Positions 8,601-16,828 of a DNA stretch of 47,910 nucleotides are shown here, in pieces. Source of the stretch: UBA4717 sp045531795. GTDB taxonomy: Bacteria > Bacillota > Clostridia > Oscillospirales > CAG-272. Both the position numbers and the translations under genes were made by a program. Position 1 is the stretch's first letter, and the number at the start of each line of letters is the position of its first letter. The notes beneath the pieces are model-generated. The model made no database searches, was not told the DNA's origin, and saw only the letters and a program-made list of their open reading frames with translations. The stretch is from the NCBI GenBank assembly GCA_045531795.1, contig JAZSET010000160.1:1-47910 (forward strand), read 5' to 3'.

Positions 8601-9229
8601 GTGGTGACGGTTGGGCATACGATATCGGCTTCGGCGGTCTTGACCACGTACTTGCATCCGGTGAAGATGTAAACATTATGGTATTCGATACTGAAGTTTA
8701 CTCCAACACAGGCGGTCAGGCATCCAAGGCATCCAACATCGGTCAGGTTGCTCAGTTTGCCGCTGCAGGTAAGGCAATCGGAAAGAAGAACCTTGCTGAA
8801 ATCGCAATGTCTTACGGTTATGTATATGTTGCTCAGGTAGCTATGGGCGCTGATATGAACCAGCTCCTCAAGGCTCTCACAGAGGCTGAAGCTTACAACG
8901 GTCCTTCAATCATTATCGGCTACGCTCCTTGTGAAATGCACGGTATTGCTAAGGGCGGTATGCAGAACTGCCAGGCAGAAATGAAGAAGGCTGTTGACGC
9001 AGGATACTGGAACCTCTTCCGTTACAATCCTACACTTGAAACAGGCAAGCTTACAATAGATTCCAAGGATCCCACAGGCGATTACAAGGAATTTATCACA
9101 AACGAAGCACGTTACTCTCGTCTTGCTAAGTCCTTCCCCGAAAGAGCAGAAGAGCTCTTCGCTAAGGCTGAGGCTGCTGCTAAGGCTAAGCACGAAAGAC
9201 TTGTTAAGATGGGCGAGCTTTACAAATAA
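5657..9229 (+). CDS. nifJ: pyruvate:ferredoxin (flavodoxin) oxidoreductase, single-chain
   Basis: Oxidatively decarboxylates pyruvate with CoA to acetyl-CoA and CO2, passing electrons to ferredoxin; cytoplasmic, central to fermentation. The 1190 residues match the full single-chain enzyme. In order: pyruvate-binding domain I (from GNTAAAHVSYAFTEV), transketolase-like and CoA-binding regions, a two-cluster ferredoxin domain (C704, C707, C710, C714 and C759, C762, C765, C769), and the thiamine diphosphate domain with GDGWAYDIGFGGLDH and the proximal cluster (C828, C831, probably C856 and C1092). The start is ATG 5657 after CAGGAGG. Codon use is strongly skewed (AAG for Lys, CTT/CTC for Leu), unlike most neighbours, as expected for a very highly expressed gene. 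It is monocistronic: own promoter and a 12-bp terminator at 9309. Confidence 0.97.
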   Translation: MARRKISMDGNTAAAHVSYAFTEVAGIYPITPSSPMAEVTDTWSANDKNIFGEPARNIFGERVKMIEMQSEAGAAGTVHGSLAAGALTTTYTASQGLLLMIPNMYKIAGELLPCVIHVSARCVASHALNIFGDHSDVYACRQTGFAMLAESNPQEVMDLGAVAHLATIKGRVPFLNFFDGFRTSHEIQKIEAWETEDLKEMVDFDAIKDFRARAINPEHPVLRGSAENGDIFFQHREACNRYYDALPAIVEEYMDKVNAKIGTDYKLFNYYGAKDADRVIIAMGSICDVAEEVIDYMMANGEKVGLIKVRLYRPFSAEKLIEAIPETAKKIAVLDRTKEPGSLGEPLYLDVVTALATKGIQKTVVGGRYGLGSKDTTPASVFAVFENLKLDAPKANFTIGIVDDVTGLSLEEKPAPDTAPAGTIACKFWGLGGDGTVGANKNSIKIIGDHTDKFVQAYFQYDSKKTGGITISHLRFGDKAIKSPYYINKADFVACHNPSYILNGYKIVNDVKPGGTFLLDCQWDEAALDAQLPASVKSYIANNDVQFYTIDATSLAIKEVGNAKVKNTILQAAFFALAKVMPIEEAVEYMKKAATKSYSKFGDAVVAQNHKAIEMGAGALKKVDVPASWKNAGETAAEAPVTGNRPELVKFVNEIVKPVSKMDGDSLPVSAFADMADGTFPQGSAAYEKRGVAVSVPVWHPENCIQCNNCAFVCPHAAIRPFAMSEEEAADAPASTKFTEKPAMQTNYKFTMAISPLDCMGCTLCVKACPTKPEKRAIEMVSKESQLDQQAAFDYAVANVAEKELPYKENSVKGSQFKQPLLEFSGSCAGCAETSYARLITQLFGERMYISNATGCSSIWGGSAPATPYTVNRESGRGPAWANSLFEDNAEHGLGMALGQKAIREKLITKVEEMAASEKASDSFKAAVAEFIATKEDGKANEKATKVLVAELEKAAAEGCPTAPAILAEKDYLSKKSVWIFGGDGWAYDIGFGGLDHVLASGEDVNIMVFDTEVYSNTGGQASKASNIGQVAQFAAAGKAIGKKNLAEIAMSYGYVYVAQVAMGADMNQLLKALTEAEAYNGPSIIIGYAPCEMHGIAKGGMQNCQAEMKKAVDAGYWNLFRYNPTLETGKLTIDSKDPTGDYKEFITNEARYSRLAKSFPERAEELFAKAEAAAKAKHERLVKMGELYK

Positions 9230-9308
9230 GATTTTATATCAAAGAAACGAATTCTGATTTGTAAAAAGTTTTCTGCGATATAAAAGTTAAATCAGCGCAT
9301 ACTTTTAT

Positions 9309-9336
9309 AAGAGCCTCCGCTTTGGCGGAGGCTCTT
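9309..9336 (+). terminator. PFOR terminator
   Basis: AAGAGCCTCCGC (9309-9320), TTTG loop and GCGGAGGCTCTT (9325-9336) form a perfect 12-bp stem followed by a T-rich tract. Confidence 0.85.
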
Positions 9337-9360
9337 GATTTTCTTTATTTTGGTGATTAA

Positions 9361-9681
9361 ATGAAACACATAATTGTATATTTATGTTTTTTGACAGTAA
9401 TGTTTTCGGGGATATTCCGGGAGCCCGGAATCGTCGGCACCTGGAAAGGTGACACGGGAATTATAGAGTTTAAAGGCTCGGGAAAGTGTGTCATAAACGG
9501 TGAAAAGAAAGGCTTTAGAAGTATATCTGACGCTCAGGTAATACTGATAGACAATTGTGGGTGCAAAAAAGTTTCATATATGATGTCATTTGATAAGCAA
9601 AGTATGTATTTTGATAATAAAAAATATACAAGAATAAGTCAGTCGGGTGCGGAAAGCTCGATTATGGAGCTTTTACTGTAG
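9361..9681 (+). CDS. small secreted protein of unknown function
   Basis: The 106 residues begin with a hydrophobic signal-like segment (MKHIIVYLCFLTVMFSGIF), then GIVGTWKGDTGIIEF and a run of short beta-type strands with a DNCGCKK pair of cysteines. The GTW start after the signal resembles small lipocalin-like or DUF5640-type extracytoplasmic domains, but this is only a visual likeness. It starts at ATG 9361 with a modest GGTGA site. Its last 43 bases overlap the end of the convergent M23 peptidase gene. Confidence 0.55.
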   Translation: MKHIIVYLCFLTVMFSGIFREPGIVGTWKGDTGIIEFKGSGKCVINGEKKGFRSISDAQVILIDNCGCKKVSYMMSFDKQSMYFDNKKYTRISQSGAESSIMELLL

Positions 9682-10664
9682 TATTCTTTTGTTTCTTTGT
9701 TGTATTCAACTACAGCCTTGTTATTTGATAAAAATTTTGTAAGCTCGTATGCGTCAAGCCAGATCTGATTCCAGCCGTCTTTTTGCGATTTGTCGAATAT
9801 AATCTGCAGACCGAAATGCAGATGAGGTACATTTATATTGTTAGTGTCCTCTTTTGTGCTGTAGCCGGTCATACCAAGATATCCGATAACATCACCTGCA
9901 TTTACTGTTTTTCCCTCGTACAAGTCGTTATACGGGTGTCCTTTTCTTAAATGAGCATAATAATAGTATCGTTTGCCGTCAAACGAGCGGATACCAACGC
10001 GCCAGCCTCCGTAAGTGTTCCAGCCCAAAGCCTCCACAAACCCGCTTTCTACGGCTATAATCGGCGTTCCCACAGACCCCATCATATCGTGTCCGAGATG
10101 GGGTCTTTTATATCCGAAACTTCTTGACGCACCGAAATCGTCAAAATGATTGTAATAATATCCCGAGGCAATTGGGGAAAAGACCTTTAAACCATATCTT
10201 TTTTCATAGTAAAGACCGGTATTTTCATAATCTGATTTGACTCCGTATTCACCGATCATACCGTCAAGAATTGCGCCATATGCTTTTTTGTAGTAGTTGT
10301 AGGCTTTGGGATTTGAAGCTATTTCTTCAGGAGACATTCCATCGCAAAGCTTTTTGAAAATGCTATCCATATCTGACTTTTTGTAATGTTTAAAATCACC
10401 GCCATATTTTGTACCGAGAAGCGATAAAAGCGTTACAAAATCAATGTGGGTGTCGCTCTTATAGCTGTCAATGTCATATTTTGCCGCGTCCCAGAGGGCA
10501 TTTGCCGTGACATCAAAATCTATCCACTTTATGTATTTTTCATCGTTTGAAGCAAGTACAGCGTTTTTTATAATTGAAAAGTGGGTTACATAACCAAAGA
10601 CAATGACGGAACATAGCATAAATATGTAAATACATTGAGTAATTCTGCGGGTATATATATTCAT
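9639..10664 (-). CDS. M23-family (LytM-type) peptidase, membrane-anchored
   Basis: A zinc metallopeptidase that would cut peptide cross-links in peptidoglycan outside the membrane. The 341 residues have an N-terminal hydrophobic anchor (about 10-32), a helical region, and a C-terminal M23 domain (about 170-315). That domain holds zinc-ligand motif HLGHD, the PIIAVESGFVEALG strand region, YYYYAHL and HLHFGLQ. The length suggests an uncharacterised hydrolase rather than SpoIIQ. It starts at ATG 10664 with AAGGAGA upstream, transcribed divergently from nusB. The 3' end overlaps the convergent small secreted protein gene by 43 bases. Confidence 0.88.
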   Translation of the reverse strand: MNIYTRRITQCIYIFMLCSVIVFGYVTHFSIIKNAVLASNDEKYIKWIDFDVTANALWDAAKYDIDSYKSDTHIDFVTLLSLLGTKYGGDFKHYKKSDMDSIFKKLCDGMSPEEIASNPKAYNYYKKAYGAILDGMIGEYGVKSDYENTGLYYEKRYGLKVFSPIASGYYYNHFDDFGASRSFGYKRPHLGHDMMGSVGTPIIAVESGFVEALGWNTYGGWRVGIRSFDGKRYYYYAHLRKGHPYNDLYEGKTVNAGDVIGYLGMTGYSTKEDTNNINVPHLHFGLQIIFDKSQKDGWNQIWLDAYELTKFLSNNKAVVEYNKETKEYYSKSSIIELSAPD

Positions 10665-10684
10665 TTTTATCTCCTTATTTGCTC

Positions 10685-10712
10685 TCTATATAATTATCTA
10701 TGCCGTTTGCAA
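10685..10712 (-). promoter_or_regulatory. candidate promoter of the M23 peptidase gene
   Basis: On the minus strand TTGCAA (10712-10707) and TATAGA (10690-10685) are 16 bases apart, 20 bases before the start codon. The short leader makes this tentative. Confidence 0.4.
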
Positions 10713-10808
10713 GGGCAAAAGACAGAAAGATTGCCTGAAAATGAAAACATTTTGTAAATTCTCAAAAACAAGCAGAAAGGCAAATATCAATAAATTTTAC
10801 GCCTGCTA

Positions 10809-10836
10809 TTGCAATTTGCGTATTTTATGATATAAT
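10809..10836 (+). promoter_or_regulatory. promoter of the nusB-recN operon
   Basis: TTGCAA (10809-10814) and TATAAT (10831-10836), 16-base spacer, lie 70 bases before nusB. No terminator is obvious up to recN, so one transcript may carry all ten genes. Confidence 0.6.
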
Positions 10837-10906
10837 TATACTGTATAATTATTTATAATAGCGAAAGTATGCGAAAATTACTTGAAACGAAAGGTATAAA
10901 AGGGTT

Positions 10907-11326
10907 ATGAACAGACACGAAGCGAGAGAAGCGGCACTTGGACTTGTATTTGAAAAGTCCTTTAAGCCCGAAGATGACACACAAAAGCTTTATAATATTG
11001 CAATTGATGAGCGAGAGCTTGAGGACGATGAATATGTAAGGCGTGTTATAGACGGTGTTTTTGACAATCTTGAAAAAATAGACAGTCTTATTGAAGCTTC
11101 GGCAAAGGGCTGGAAAATTAAACGCATGCCCGGGGTTTCTCTTGCAATTATGCGTATATGCGTATATGAAATGCTGTTTGAAAAAGAGATACCTGTAAAT
11201 GTTTCTCTTAATGAGGCTGTAGAGCTTGCCAAAAAGTTTGACGGCGATGAAGCTCCCGCGTTTGTGAACGGTGTGCTTAACAAGGTTTCAAAAATAGGGG
11301 AGATAGCAGAAAAACAGCAGTCCTGA
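10907..11326 (+). CDS. nusB: transcription antitermination factor NusB
   Basis: NusB with S10 (NusE) binds boxA RNA and supports antitermination of rRNA operons. The 139 residues are all-helical and open with the family signature RHEAREAALGLVFEKSF; later ISLNEAVELAKKF-type and FVNGVLNKV motifs (here VSLNEAVELAKKF, AFVNGVLNKVS) complete the fold. The start is ATG 10907 after AAGGGTT. First gene of the operon; 18 bases before the next start. Confidence 0.95.
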   Translation: MNRHEAREAALGLVFEKSFKPEDDTQKLYNIAIDERELEDDEYVRRVIDGVFDNLEKIDSLIEASAKGWKIKRMPGVSLAIMRICVYEMLFEKEIPVNVSLNEAVELAKKFDGDEAPAFVNGVLNKVSKIGEIAEKQQS

Positions 11327-11344
11327 AAAGGGGTGGCGTGCAAA

Positions 11345-12316
11345 ATGACAAAGCGTGTTACAATAGGCTTTGATACAAGCAATTATACTACCTCTGTTGC
11401 TGTCTTTGATATTGACAGGGGCGAAATAATTGCAAATTTAAAGACACCTCTCAGGGTGGAAAGCGGAGAAAAAGGACTCAGACAAAGCGATGCTTTGTTT
11501 TCACATATTAAAAATCTTCCTGAAATGTGCGAAAAGCTAAAGGATTATTATAAAATTTCAGAGCTGTGTGCAGTTGGCTATTCGGGATATCCGAGAGACA
11601 TAGAGGGCTCGTATATGCCCTGCTTCCTTGCAGGAAAAGCTGCGGCATTCTCTCTTGCATCAAGTGGTGTGCCGATATACGACTTTTCTCATCAGGCAGG
11701 TCATATTATGGCAGCTCTGTGGCATAGCGGATGCAGAGACCTGTTAAAGCAACCGTTTTTATCCTTTCACGTTTCGGGCGGCACTACTGAACTATTGTAT
11801 GTGACTCCAAAGGACTGTGGATTCGATATAAAGCTAATAGGTGAAACAGAGGATCTTAACGCAGGTCAGCTTGTAGACAGAGTTGGCGTAATGCTCGGAC
11901 TTGATTTCCCCTGTGGTTCTTCGCTTGAAAAATTAGCTATGGAATTTACTTCTAAAAATAATAAATGCAGGATAATTCAAAAACCTGTAGTAAAAGATTT
12001 GATTTGTAATTTGTCGGGTGCCGAAAACAAGGCAAAAAATGCTCTTGATAATGGAATACCCAAAGAAGAAATAGCCTTTTTTGTCCTTGATTTTATTGCA
12101 AGAACACTTGATAAAATGACGCTTAACGCAAAAGAAAAATTCGGTGAGTTGCCAGTACTATTTGCAGGTGGTGTCATGAGTAACAAATACATTAAAAATT
12201 ATCTGACAGCTCGTCACAAAGCGGTGTTTTCCCTGCCCGAGTATTCTTCCGATAATGCTTGCGGCACAGCAATACTTACAGCGATGAGCTACAGTGCAAA
12301 TCAGGGTGAGATATGA
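11345..12316 (+). CDS. TsaD/Kae1-family (M22-like) protein, probable paralogue
   Basis: The 323 residues have the ASKHA fold of TsaD, the enzyme that transfers threonylcarbamoyl to tRNA A37. Seen: FDTSNYTTSVAV at the N-terminus, an HxxxH metal motif HQAGH (H116, H120), FHVSGGTTELL, and LFAGGVMSNKY near the end. It differs from typical TsaD, which reads DTSCDDTS and VSGGHT here, so I treat it as a clostridial paralogue rather than the housekeeping tsaD. The start is ATG 11345, ten bases after AAAAGGGG; the in-frame GTG at 11333 sits inside that site. It overlaps xseA by four bases (ATGA), indicating translational coupling. Confidence 0.75.
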   Translation: MTKRVTIGFDTSNYTTSVAVFDIDRGEIIANLKTPLRVESGEKGLRQSDALFSHIKNLPEMCEKLKDYYKISELCAVGYSGYPRDIEGSYMPCFLAGKAAAFSLASSGVPIYDFSHQAGHIMAALWHSGCRDLLKQPFLSFHVSGGTTELLYVTPKDCGFDIKLIGETEDLNAGQLVDRVGVMLGLDFPCGSSLEKLAMEFTSKNNKCRIIQKPVVKDLICNLSGAENKAKNALDNGIPKEEIAFFVLDFIARTLDKMTLNAKEKFGELPVLFAGGVMSNKYIKNYLTARHKAVFSLPEYSSDNACGTAILTAMSYSANQGEI

Positions 12317-13530
12317 CTGACGAAAGAAATGTACTTACGGTCACACAGATAAACGAATATGTTAAAGGCATACTTGATCGTGACAATTTACTTACCTCGG
12401 TATATATAAAGGGCGAAATATCCAATTTTGTAAACCACAGAACAGGGCACTTTTATTTCACTCTGAAGGACGAGGGCTCGGCAATGCGCTCGGTAATGTT
12501 CAAGGGCTATAATGCAAAACTGAAGTTTTTGCCCGAAAACGGAATGAAAGTAATTGTTCACGGCAGAGTGTCGGGCTTTGTCCGTGGCGGAGACTATCAG
12601 TTGTATGCGGATGATATGGAGCCCGACGGCATAGGAAGTCTGTATATAAGATACGAACAACTTAAAAAGAAGCTTGAGGCGGAGGGACTTTTTGATAAAA
12701 GCCGTAAAAAACCGCTTCCGAAAATACCGTCAAGGGTTGGTATAATAACTTCTCCGACAGGTGCGGCAATCAGGGATATGGTGAATGTTACCGGCAGGCG
12801 CTTCCCTTTTGCAAAGATAATTTTATATCCGTCACTTGTGCAGGGCGAGGGCGCACCAAAGCAGTTAATTGATGCTCTTGGATACTTTAACAGCACAGAC
12901 GGTGCAGATGTAATCATAATTGGTCGCGGAGGCGGCTCTATTGAGGATTTGTGGGCATTCAATGATGAGGAACTTGCCCGTGCGGTAGCAGCAAGCAGAA
13001 TACCGGTTATATCTGCAGTCGGGCACGAAACAGACTTTACAATATGTGATTTTGCCGCAGATATGCGTGCGCCGACTCCCTCGGCAGCAGCAGAACTGGC
13101 GGTTCCCGATACGCTGGAACTTAAAAGAAAGTTTGCAAATGTTGTGGGCAGAATGGAACTTTCTCTTACAAAAACGGTGGAAAAATCAAGACGAAAGCTT
13201 GAAGCTCTGTCAAAGAGCAGGTCGATGACCTCGCCCAGATATATGATAGACGACAAACGAATGATGCTTCTGGGTGTATCTGAGAGACTTGATACGGCTT
13301 TCAGCAGATTTTATGACAAGAAAAAACAGACATTTGCTCTTACAACGGCAAAACTTGAGGCGCTTAATCCGATGCAGGTTATATCAAGAGGATATTCGGC
13401 AGTATTTTTAAAGGATGGTACACTTGTAAAAAGTATCGGACAGATAAAAAAAGGTGACAGCTTTGCTTTCAGAACTCACGACGGCGAGGTAGACGGAATT
13501 GTCACCGAAACGAGAAAAATAAAATCGTAA
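12313..13530 (+). CDS. xseA: exodeoxyribonuclease VII large subunit
   Basis: Catalytic subunit of the nuclease that degrades single-stranded DNA from both ends in repair. The 405 residues have an N-terminal OB fold (GEISNFVNHRTGHFYFTLKD), the catalytic region with VGIITSPTGAAIRD, IIGRGGGSIEDLW and SAVGHETDFTICDFAAD, a coiled-coil arm, and the closing NPMQVISRGYS motif. The start ATG overlaps the preceding stop (ATGA). xseB follows 20 bases later. Confidence 0.96.
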   Translation: MTDERNVLTVTQINEYVKGILDRDNLLTSVYIKGEISNFVNHRTGHFYFTLKDEGSAMRSVMFKGYNAKLKFLPENGMKVIVHGRVSGFVRGGDYQLYADDMEPDGIGSLYIRYEQLKKKLEAEGLFDKSRKKPLPKIPSRVGIITSPTGAAIRDMVNVTGRRFPFAKIILYPSLVQGEGAPKQLIDALGYFNSTDGADVIIIGRGGGSIEDLWAFNDEELARAVAASRIPVISAVGHETDFTICDFAADMRAPTPSAAAELAVPDTLELKRKFANVVGRMELSLTKTVEKSRRKLEALSKSRSMTSPRYMIDDKRMMLLGVSERLDTAFSRFYDKKKQTFALTTAKLEALNPMQVISRGYSAVFLKDGTLVKSIGQIKKGDSFAFRTHDGEVDGIVTETRKIKS

Positions 13531-13549
13531 CTGTGAAAGGAAGAATATT

Positions 13550-13786
13550 ATGAGCGAGAAAAAAGTGACCTTTGAAACAGCTCTTGCAAGACTTGAGGAA
13601 ATAGTAGGATTACTTGACAGCGGAAATGCACCTCTTGATAAATCTCTTGAACTTTTTGAGGAGGGCGCGGGACTTGTCAAGCTTTGCTGTTCTATGCTTG
13701 ATAATGTTGAGCAGAGAGTCAAGGTGCTTACCTGCGGTGAAAACGGAGAAATGGAGGAAAAGGACCTCGGTCCTATGTCAGAATGA
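13550..13786 (+). CDS. xseB: exodeoxyribonuclease VII small subunit
   Basis: The 78-residue helical protein carries the family pattern FETALARLEEIVGLLDSG and PLDKSLELFEEG. Several copies bind the coiled-coil arm of XseA. It starts at ATG 13550 after GAAAGGAAG and overlaps the next gene by four bases. Confidence 0.95.
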   Translation: MSEKKVTFETALARLEEIVGLLDSGNAPLDKSLELFEEGAGLVKLCCSMLDNVEQRVKVLTCGENGEMEEKDLGPMSE

Positions 13787-14670
13787 ACAGAGCCTCTTTT
13801 GATGCGCTTCTTAAAAAAAGCGGTGATGAATTTGAAGAGTATTTTGCAAAATACTTTGCTCACAGTGACCCTGACCTTGCAAGGGTAAGTGATGGAATGA
13901 AGTACAGCGCACTCGGCGGCGGGAAAAGAATAAGACCGTTTATAGTGACACAGGTTTGTGAAATGCTCGGTGCTGACAAAGCATCGGTTATGCCTCTGGC
14001 GTGTGCGCTTGAATGTGTTCACACATATTCCCTCATTCACGATGATCTGCCGTGCATGGATAACGATGATTTCAGACGCGGAAAGCCTACCTGCCATAAA
14101 GTATACGGAGAGGAGTTTGCGCTTCTTGCGGGAGACGCACTTCTGACCTATGCCTTTGAAATAATAGCTGATGCCGACAAGCTTTCAGACAAGGGGAAAA
14201 TTCAGGCGGTAAAGTATTTGTCAGCCCTTGCAGGGATTATGGGTATGGTCGGAGGTCAGACAATAGACCTTGAAAGCGAAGGAAAGAATATCAGTATAGA
14301 AAAACTTGAAAAGCTACATCGCCTTAAAACAGGGGCACTTCTCAGATGTGCGGCGCTTTTAGGTACACTTGCGTCAGACATCAGTGGCAGTGAACTTGAA
14401 AAAATAGAGGCTTATGCTTCAAAAATCGGGCTCGCATTTCAGATAGCAGATGATATACTTGATGTTACAGCGGATGAAAAGGAACTTGGGAAGCCTGTTG
14501 GCAGTGATGCTCAGAACAAAAAGGTGACTTATTTATCGTTTATGAGTATAGAAGAAGCAAAAAAATATGCAAGAGAGCTTGCAGAGCAAGCTAAAGAAAG
14601 TATCAGGGGCTTTGAAAATAACGAAAGCCTGTCATATCTTGCAGATTATATTGTTGACAGAACAAAATAA
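13783..14670 (+). CDS. ispA: polyprenyl (farnesyl-type) diphosphate synthase
   Basis: Condenses isopentenyl diphosphate with allylic diphosphates, giving the C15 precursor of undecaprenyl phosphate and quinones. The 295 residues include GGGKRIRP, the first Asp-rich motif DDLPCMDND (D87, D88, D93) and the second, ADDILD (about 220). The four-base overlap with xseB suggests coupling. In many Clostridia and Bacilli dxs follows nearby; here it does not. Product chain length cannot be read with certainty, but position and length fit farnesyl diphosphate synthase. Confidence 0.92.
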   Translation: MNRASFDALLKKSGDEFEEYFAKYFAHSDPDLARVSDGMKYSALGGGKRIRPFIVTQVCEMLGADKASVMPLACALECVHTYSLIHDDLPCMDNDDFRRGKPTCHKVYGEEFALLAGDALLTYAFEIIADADKLSDKGKIQAVKYLSALAGIMGMVGGQTIDLESEGKNISIEKLEKLHRLKTGALLRCAALLGTLASDISGSELEKIEAYASKIGLAFQIADDILDVTADEKELGKPVGSDAQNKKVTYLSFMSIEEAKKYARELAEQAKESIRGFENNESLSYLADYIVDRTK

Positions 14671-14696
14671 GCATTTGTTTTACAAAAGGGAAATAT

Positions 14697-15146
14697 ATGA
14701 AATATTTAAATGAACTGCTTTCAAACAGAATATTGATTGCAGCGGTAGTTTCGTGGTTTACGGCACAGTTTATTAAAATTGTGATTAACCTAATAGAAGA
14801 AAAAAAGTTTGACTTCGGACTCATAATGTCATCGGGCGGTATGCCGAGTTCTCACTCGGCTACGGTATGCGCACTTTGTCTGATGGTTATGAGAACCCAC
14901 TCGCTTTCGTCAACATATTTTGCAATTTCGGTAATTTTTGCGTTTATTGTAATGTATGATGCGGCAGGAGTCAGACGGGCTGCGGGAGAGCAGGCTAAGG
15001 TTCTTAACAAAATCGTTGACGATCTGTCAAAAGGGAAAACCGAATATATGGAAAAGGACCTCAAGGAACTTATAGGACATACACCTTTCCAGGTGTTTGT
15101 GGGAGCATTACTCGGGGTTCTGATAGGTTCGGTTTTCCCTGTATAA
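14697..15146 (+). CDS. divergent PAP2-family membrane protein (DUF212, YuiD-like)
   Basis: The 149 residues carry the compact phosphatase-type motif SSGGMPSSHSATVCAL and several hydrophobic segments (about 10-30, 55-90, 125-149). Relatives are annotated as acid phosphatase/vanadium-dependent haloperoxidase-related; the substrate is not established. Its position next to ispA, as in other Clostridia, makes a polyprenyl-phosphate substrate a reasonable inference only. It starts at ATG 14697 after AAAAGGG. Confidence 0.85.
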   Translation: MKYLNELLSNRILIAAVVSWFTAQFIKIVINLIEEKKFDFGLIMSSGGMPSSHSATVCALCLMVMRTHSLSSTYFAISVIFAFIVMYDAAGVRRAAGEQAKVLNKIVDDLSKGKTEYMEKDLKELIGHTPFQVFVGALLGVLIGSVFPV

Positions 15147-15164
15147 TACGGGAGAAATGATTTT

Positions 15165-15950
15165 ATGAGGCTTGATTTGTACCTTGCAGGTAAACAACTG
15201 GCAGAGAGCCGGACAAAAGCTCTTGACACTATAAAAAAAGGCAATGTAAAGGTCAATTCGAAGATTGTTACAAAGCCCTCTTTTGATGTGGGCGAAAATG
15301 ACACGGTAGAGCTGTGCGAAGAAAAATACAGATATGTCAGCCGTGCGGCAGAAAAGCTTGTCTTTGCAAAAGAAGAGTTCGGTATTGATTTTGACGGTCT
15401 TGTAGGTGTTGACCTCGGAGCATCAACGGGCGGTTTTTGCCAGGTTATGCTTGAAGACAATATAAAGGAACTTTATGCAGTTGATATTGGTCACGGACAG
15501 CTTCACAAGGAAGTAGCCAAAGACAACAGGGTAAGGGTACTTGAGGGAGTAAATGCCAGATATATTGACGAGTCCCATATCGGCAAAAAGGCAGATATAG
15601 TAACTGCAGATTTGTCATTTATTTCGCAGACTCTTGTATTTGAGGCAATTACCCGTATCCTAAAGCCGGGAGGGATATATATCGGACTTATAAAGCCTCA
15701 GTTTGAGGCAGGACGCGAAAATATAGGCAAGCACGGAATTGTAAAAAACAAAAAGGTCCATGTGGATGTAATAGAAAAAGTTGTTTGCAGTGCAAATCTG
15801 TTCGGCCTTGTTAACAAAGGCCTTGCAGTGTCTCCGATTCTCGGAGGAGATGGCAACAAGGAATTTTTAGCATATTATGTCTTTGAAGGCATATCGGGCG
15901 AAACGCCTTCAAAGGAGAAAATAACGAGGCTTGTGACAAACGATGGATAA
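15165..15950 (+). CDS. tlyA: TlyA-family rRNA 2'-O-methyltransferase
   Basis: Predicted to methylate ribose on rRNA cytidines with S-adenosylmethionine. The 261 residues have an N-terminal S4 RNA-binding domain (MRLDLYLAGKQLAESRTKA, about 1-60) and a FtsJ-like Rossmann domain with VGVDLGASTGGF and a GLIKPQFEAGRE loop. It starts at ATG 15165 behind GGGAGAAA and overlaps nadK by eight bases. Confidence 0.93.
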   Translation: MRLDLYLAGKQLAESRTKALDTIKKGNVKVNSKIVTKPSFDVGENDTVELCEEKYRYVSRAAEKLVFAKEEFGIDFDGLVGVDLGASTGGFCQVMLEDNIKELYAVDIGHGQLHKEVAKDNRVRVLEGVNARYIDESHIGKKADIVTADLSFISQTLVFEAITRILKPGGIYIGLIKPQFEAGRENIGKHGIVKNKKVHVDVIEKVVCSANLFGLVNKGLAVSPILGGDGNKEFLAYYVFEGISGETPSKEKITRLVTNDG

Positions 15951-16815
15951 TATTTTAATAATCCCCAATTTATTTAAGGATAAGGACCTTTTTTGTGCGA
16001 AAAAGATTGCAGGACTGATACAGAATACAGGAAAGAGAGTATGCATTCCCACAGAATACAAAGAATATTTTTCTGATATGCCCGATGTAGTCTTTGATGT
16101 GGAAGATAAGCTTTTTGAAATAGCAGATCTTGCAATTTCCGCAGGCGGAGACGGTTCTATAATACATACTGCAAGAAAAGCGGCTCTCAGGGAAATCCCG
16201 ATAGTCGGTGTCAATCTGGGAAGGCTCGGTTATCTTGCTGAGCTTGAATGTGATGAAAGCGATAAGCTTGTAAACATAATAAATGGGCAGTACACAACAA
16301 AAAAACGCATGATGCTTTCCTTTGAAATCGTAAAGTCGGACAAAAGTGTACAAAGCGCTTCTCCTGCGCTTAACGATGTGGTGCTTACAAGTGTCGGAAA
16401 CACAAACCGAGTTGTCGATATTGAAGTATACGCAGGCAAAGATGAAATGTTTGCGGGCTTTTTCAAGGGCAACGGAATTATAGTTTCAACTCCCACAGGT
16501 TCAACGGCGTATGCACTCGCGGCGGGCGGCCCGATTGTTGACCCCCAGCTTGAATGCCTTGATGTTGTGCCGATATGCACGCACTCCTTGACTGCAAGAC
16601 CGATGCTTTTTTCGGGAGAAACAGAGCTTAAGCTTGTAAATGCGGGAAGAGTAACAATAAATGTTTCGGCTGACGGAAGTGACGAGTATGTATTAGAGCC
16701 CGGAGAATATGTACGGATAAAAAAATCAGAGCATACTGCTCATTTTGTTAAAGTTGGCGGAAGCTCGTTTTACGAGGTGCTTCACAGAAAAATGACGGAC
16801 AAAAACAAACGGTAA
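15943..16815 (+). CDS. nadK: NAD kinase
   Basis: Phosphorylates NAD to NADP in the cytoplasm. The 290 residues carry the GGDGS motif (SAGGDGSIIHTAR) and the second signature NGIIVSTPTGSTAYALAAGG. Its start ATG lies within the end of tlyA, so translation is probably coupled. Confidence 0.96.
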   Translation: MDNILIIPNLFKDKDLFCAKKIAGLIQNTGKRVCIPTEYKEYFSDMPDVVFDVEDKLFEIADLAISAGGDGSIIHTARKAALREIPIVGVNLGRLGYLAELECDESDKLVNIINGQYTTKKRMMLSFEIVKSDKSVQSASPALNDVVLTSVGNTNRVVDIEVYAGKDEMFAGFFKGNGIIVSTPTGSTAYALAAGGPIVDPQLECLDVVPICTHSLTARPMLFSGETELKLVNAGRVTINVSADGSDEYVLEPGEYVRIKKSEHTAHFVKVGGSSFYEVLHRKMTDKNKR

Positions 16816-16828
16816 AGAAGGGTTAGAT

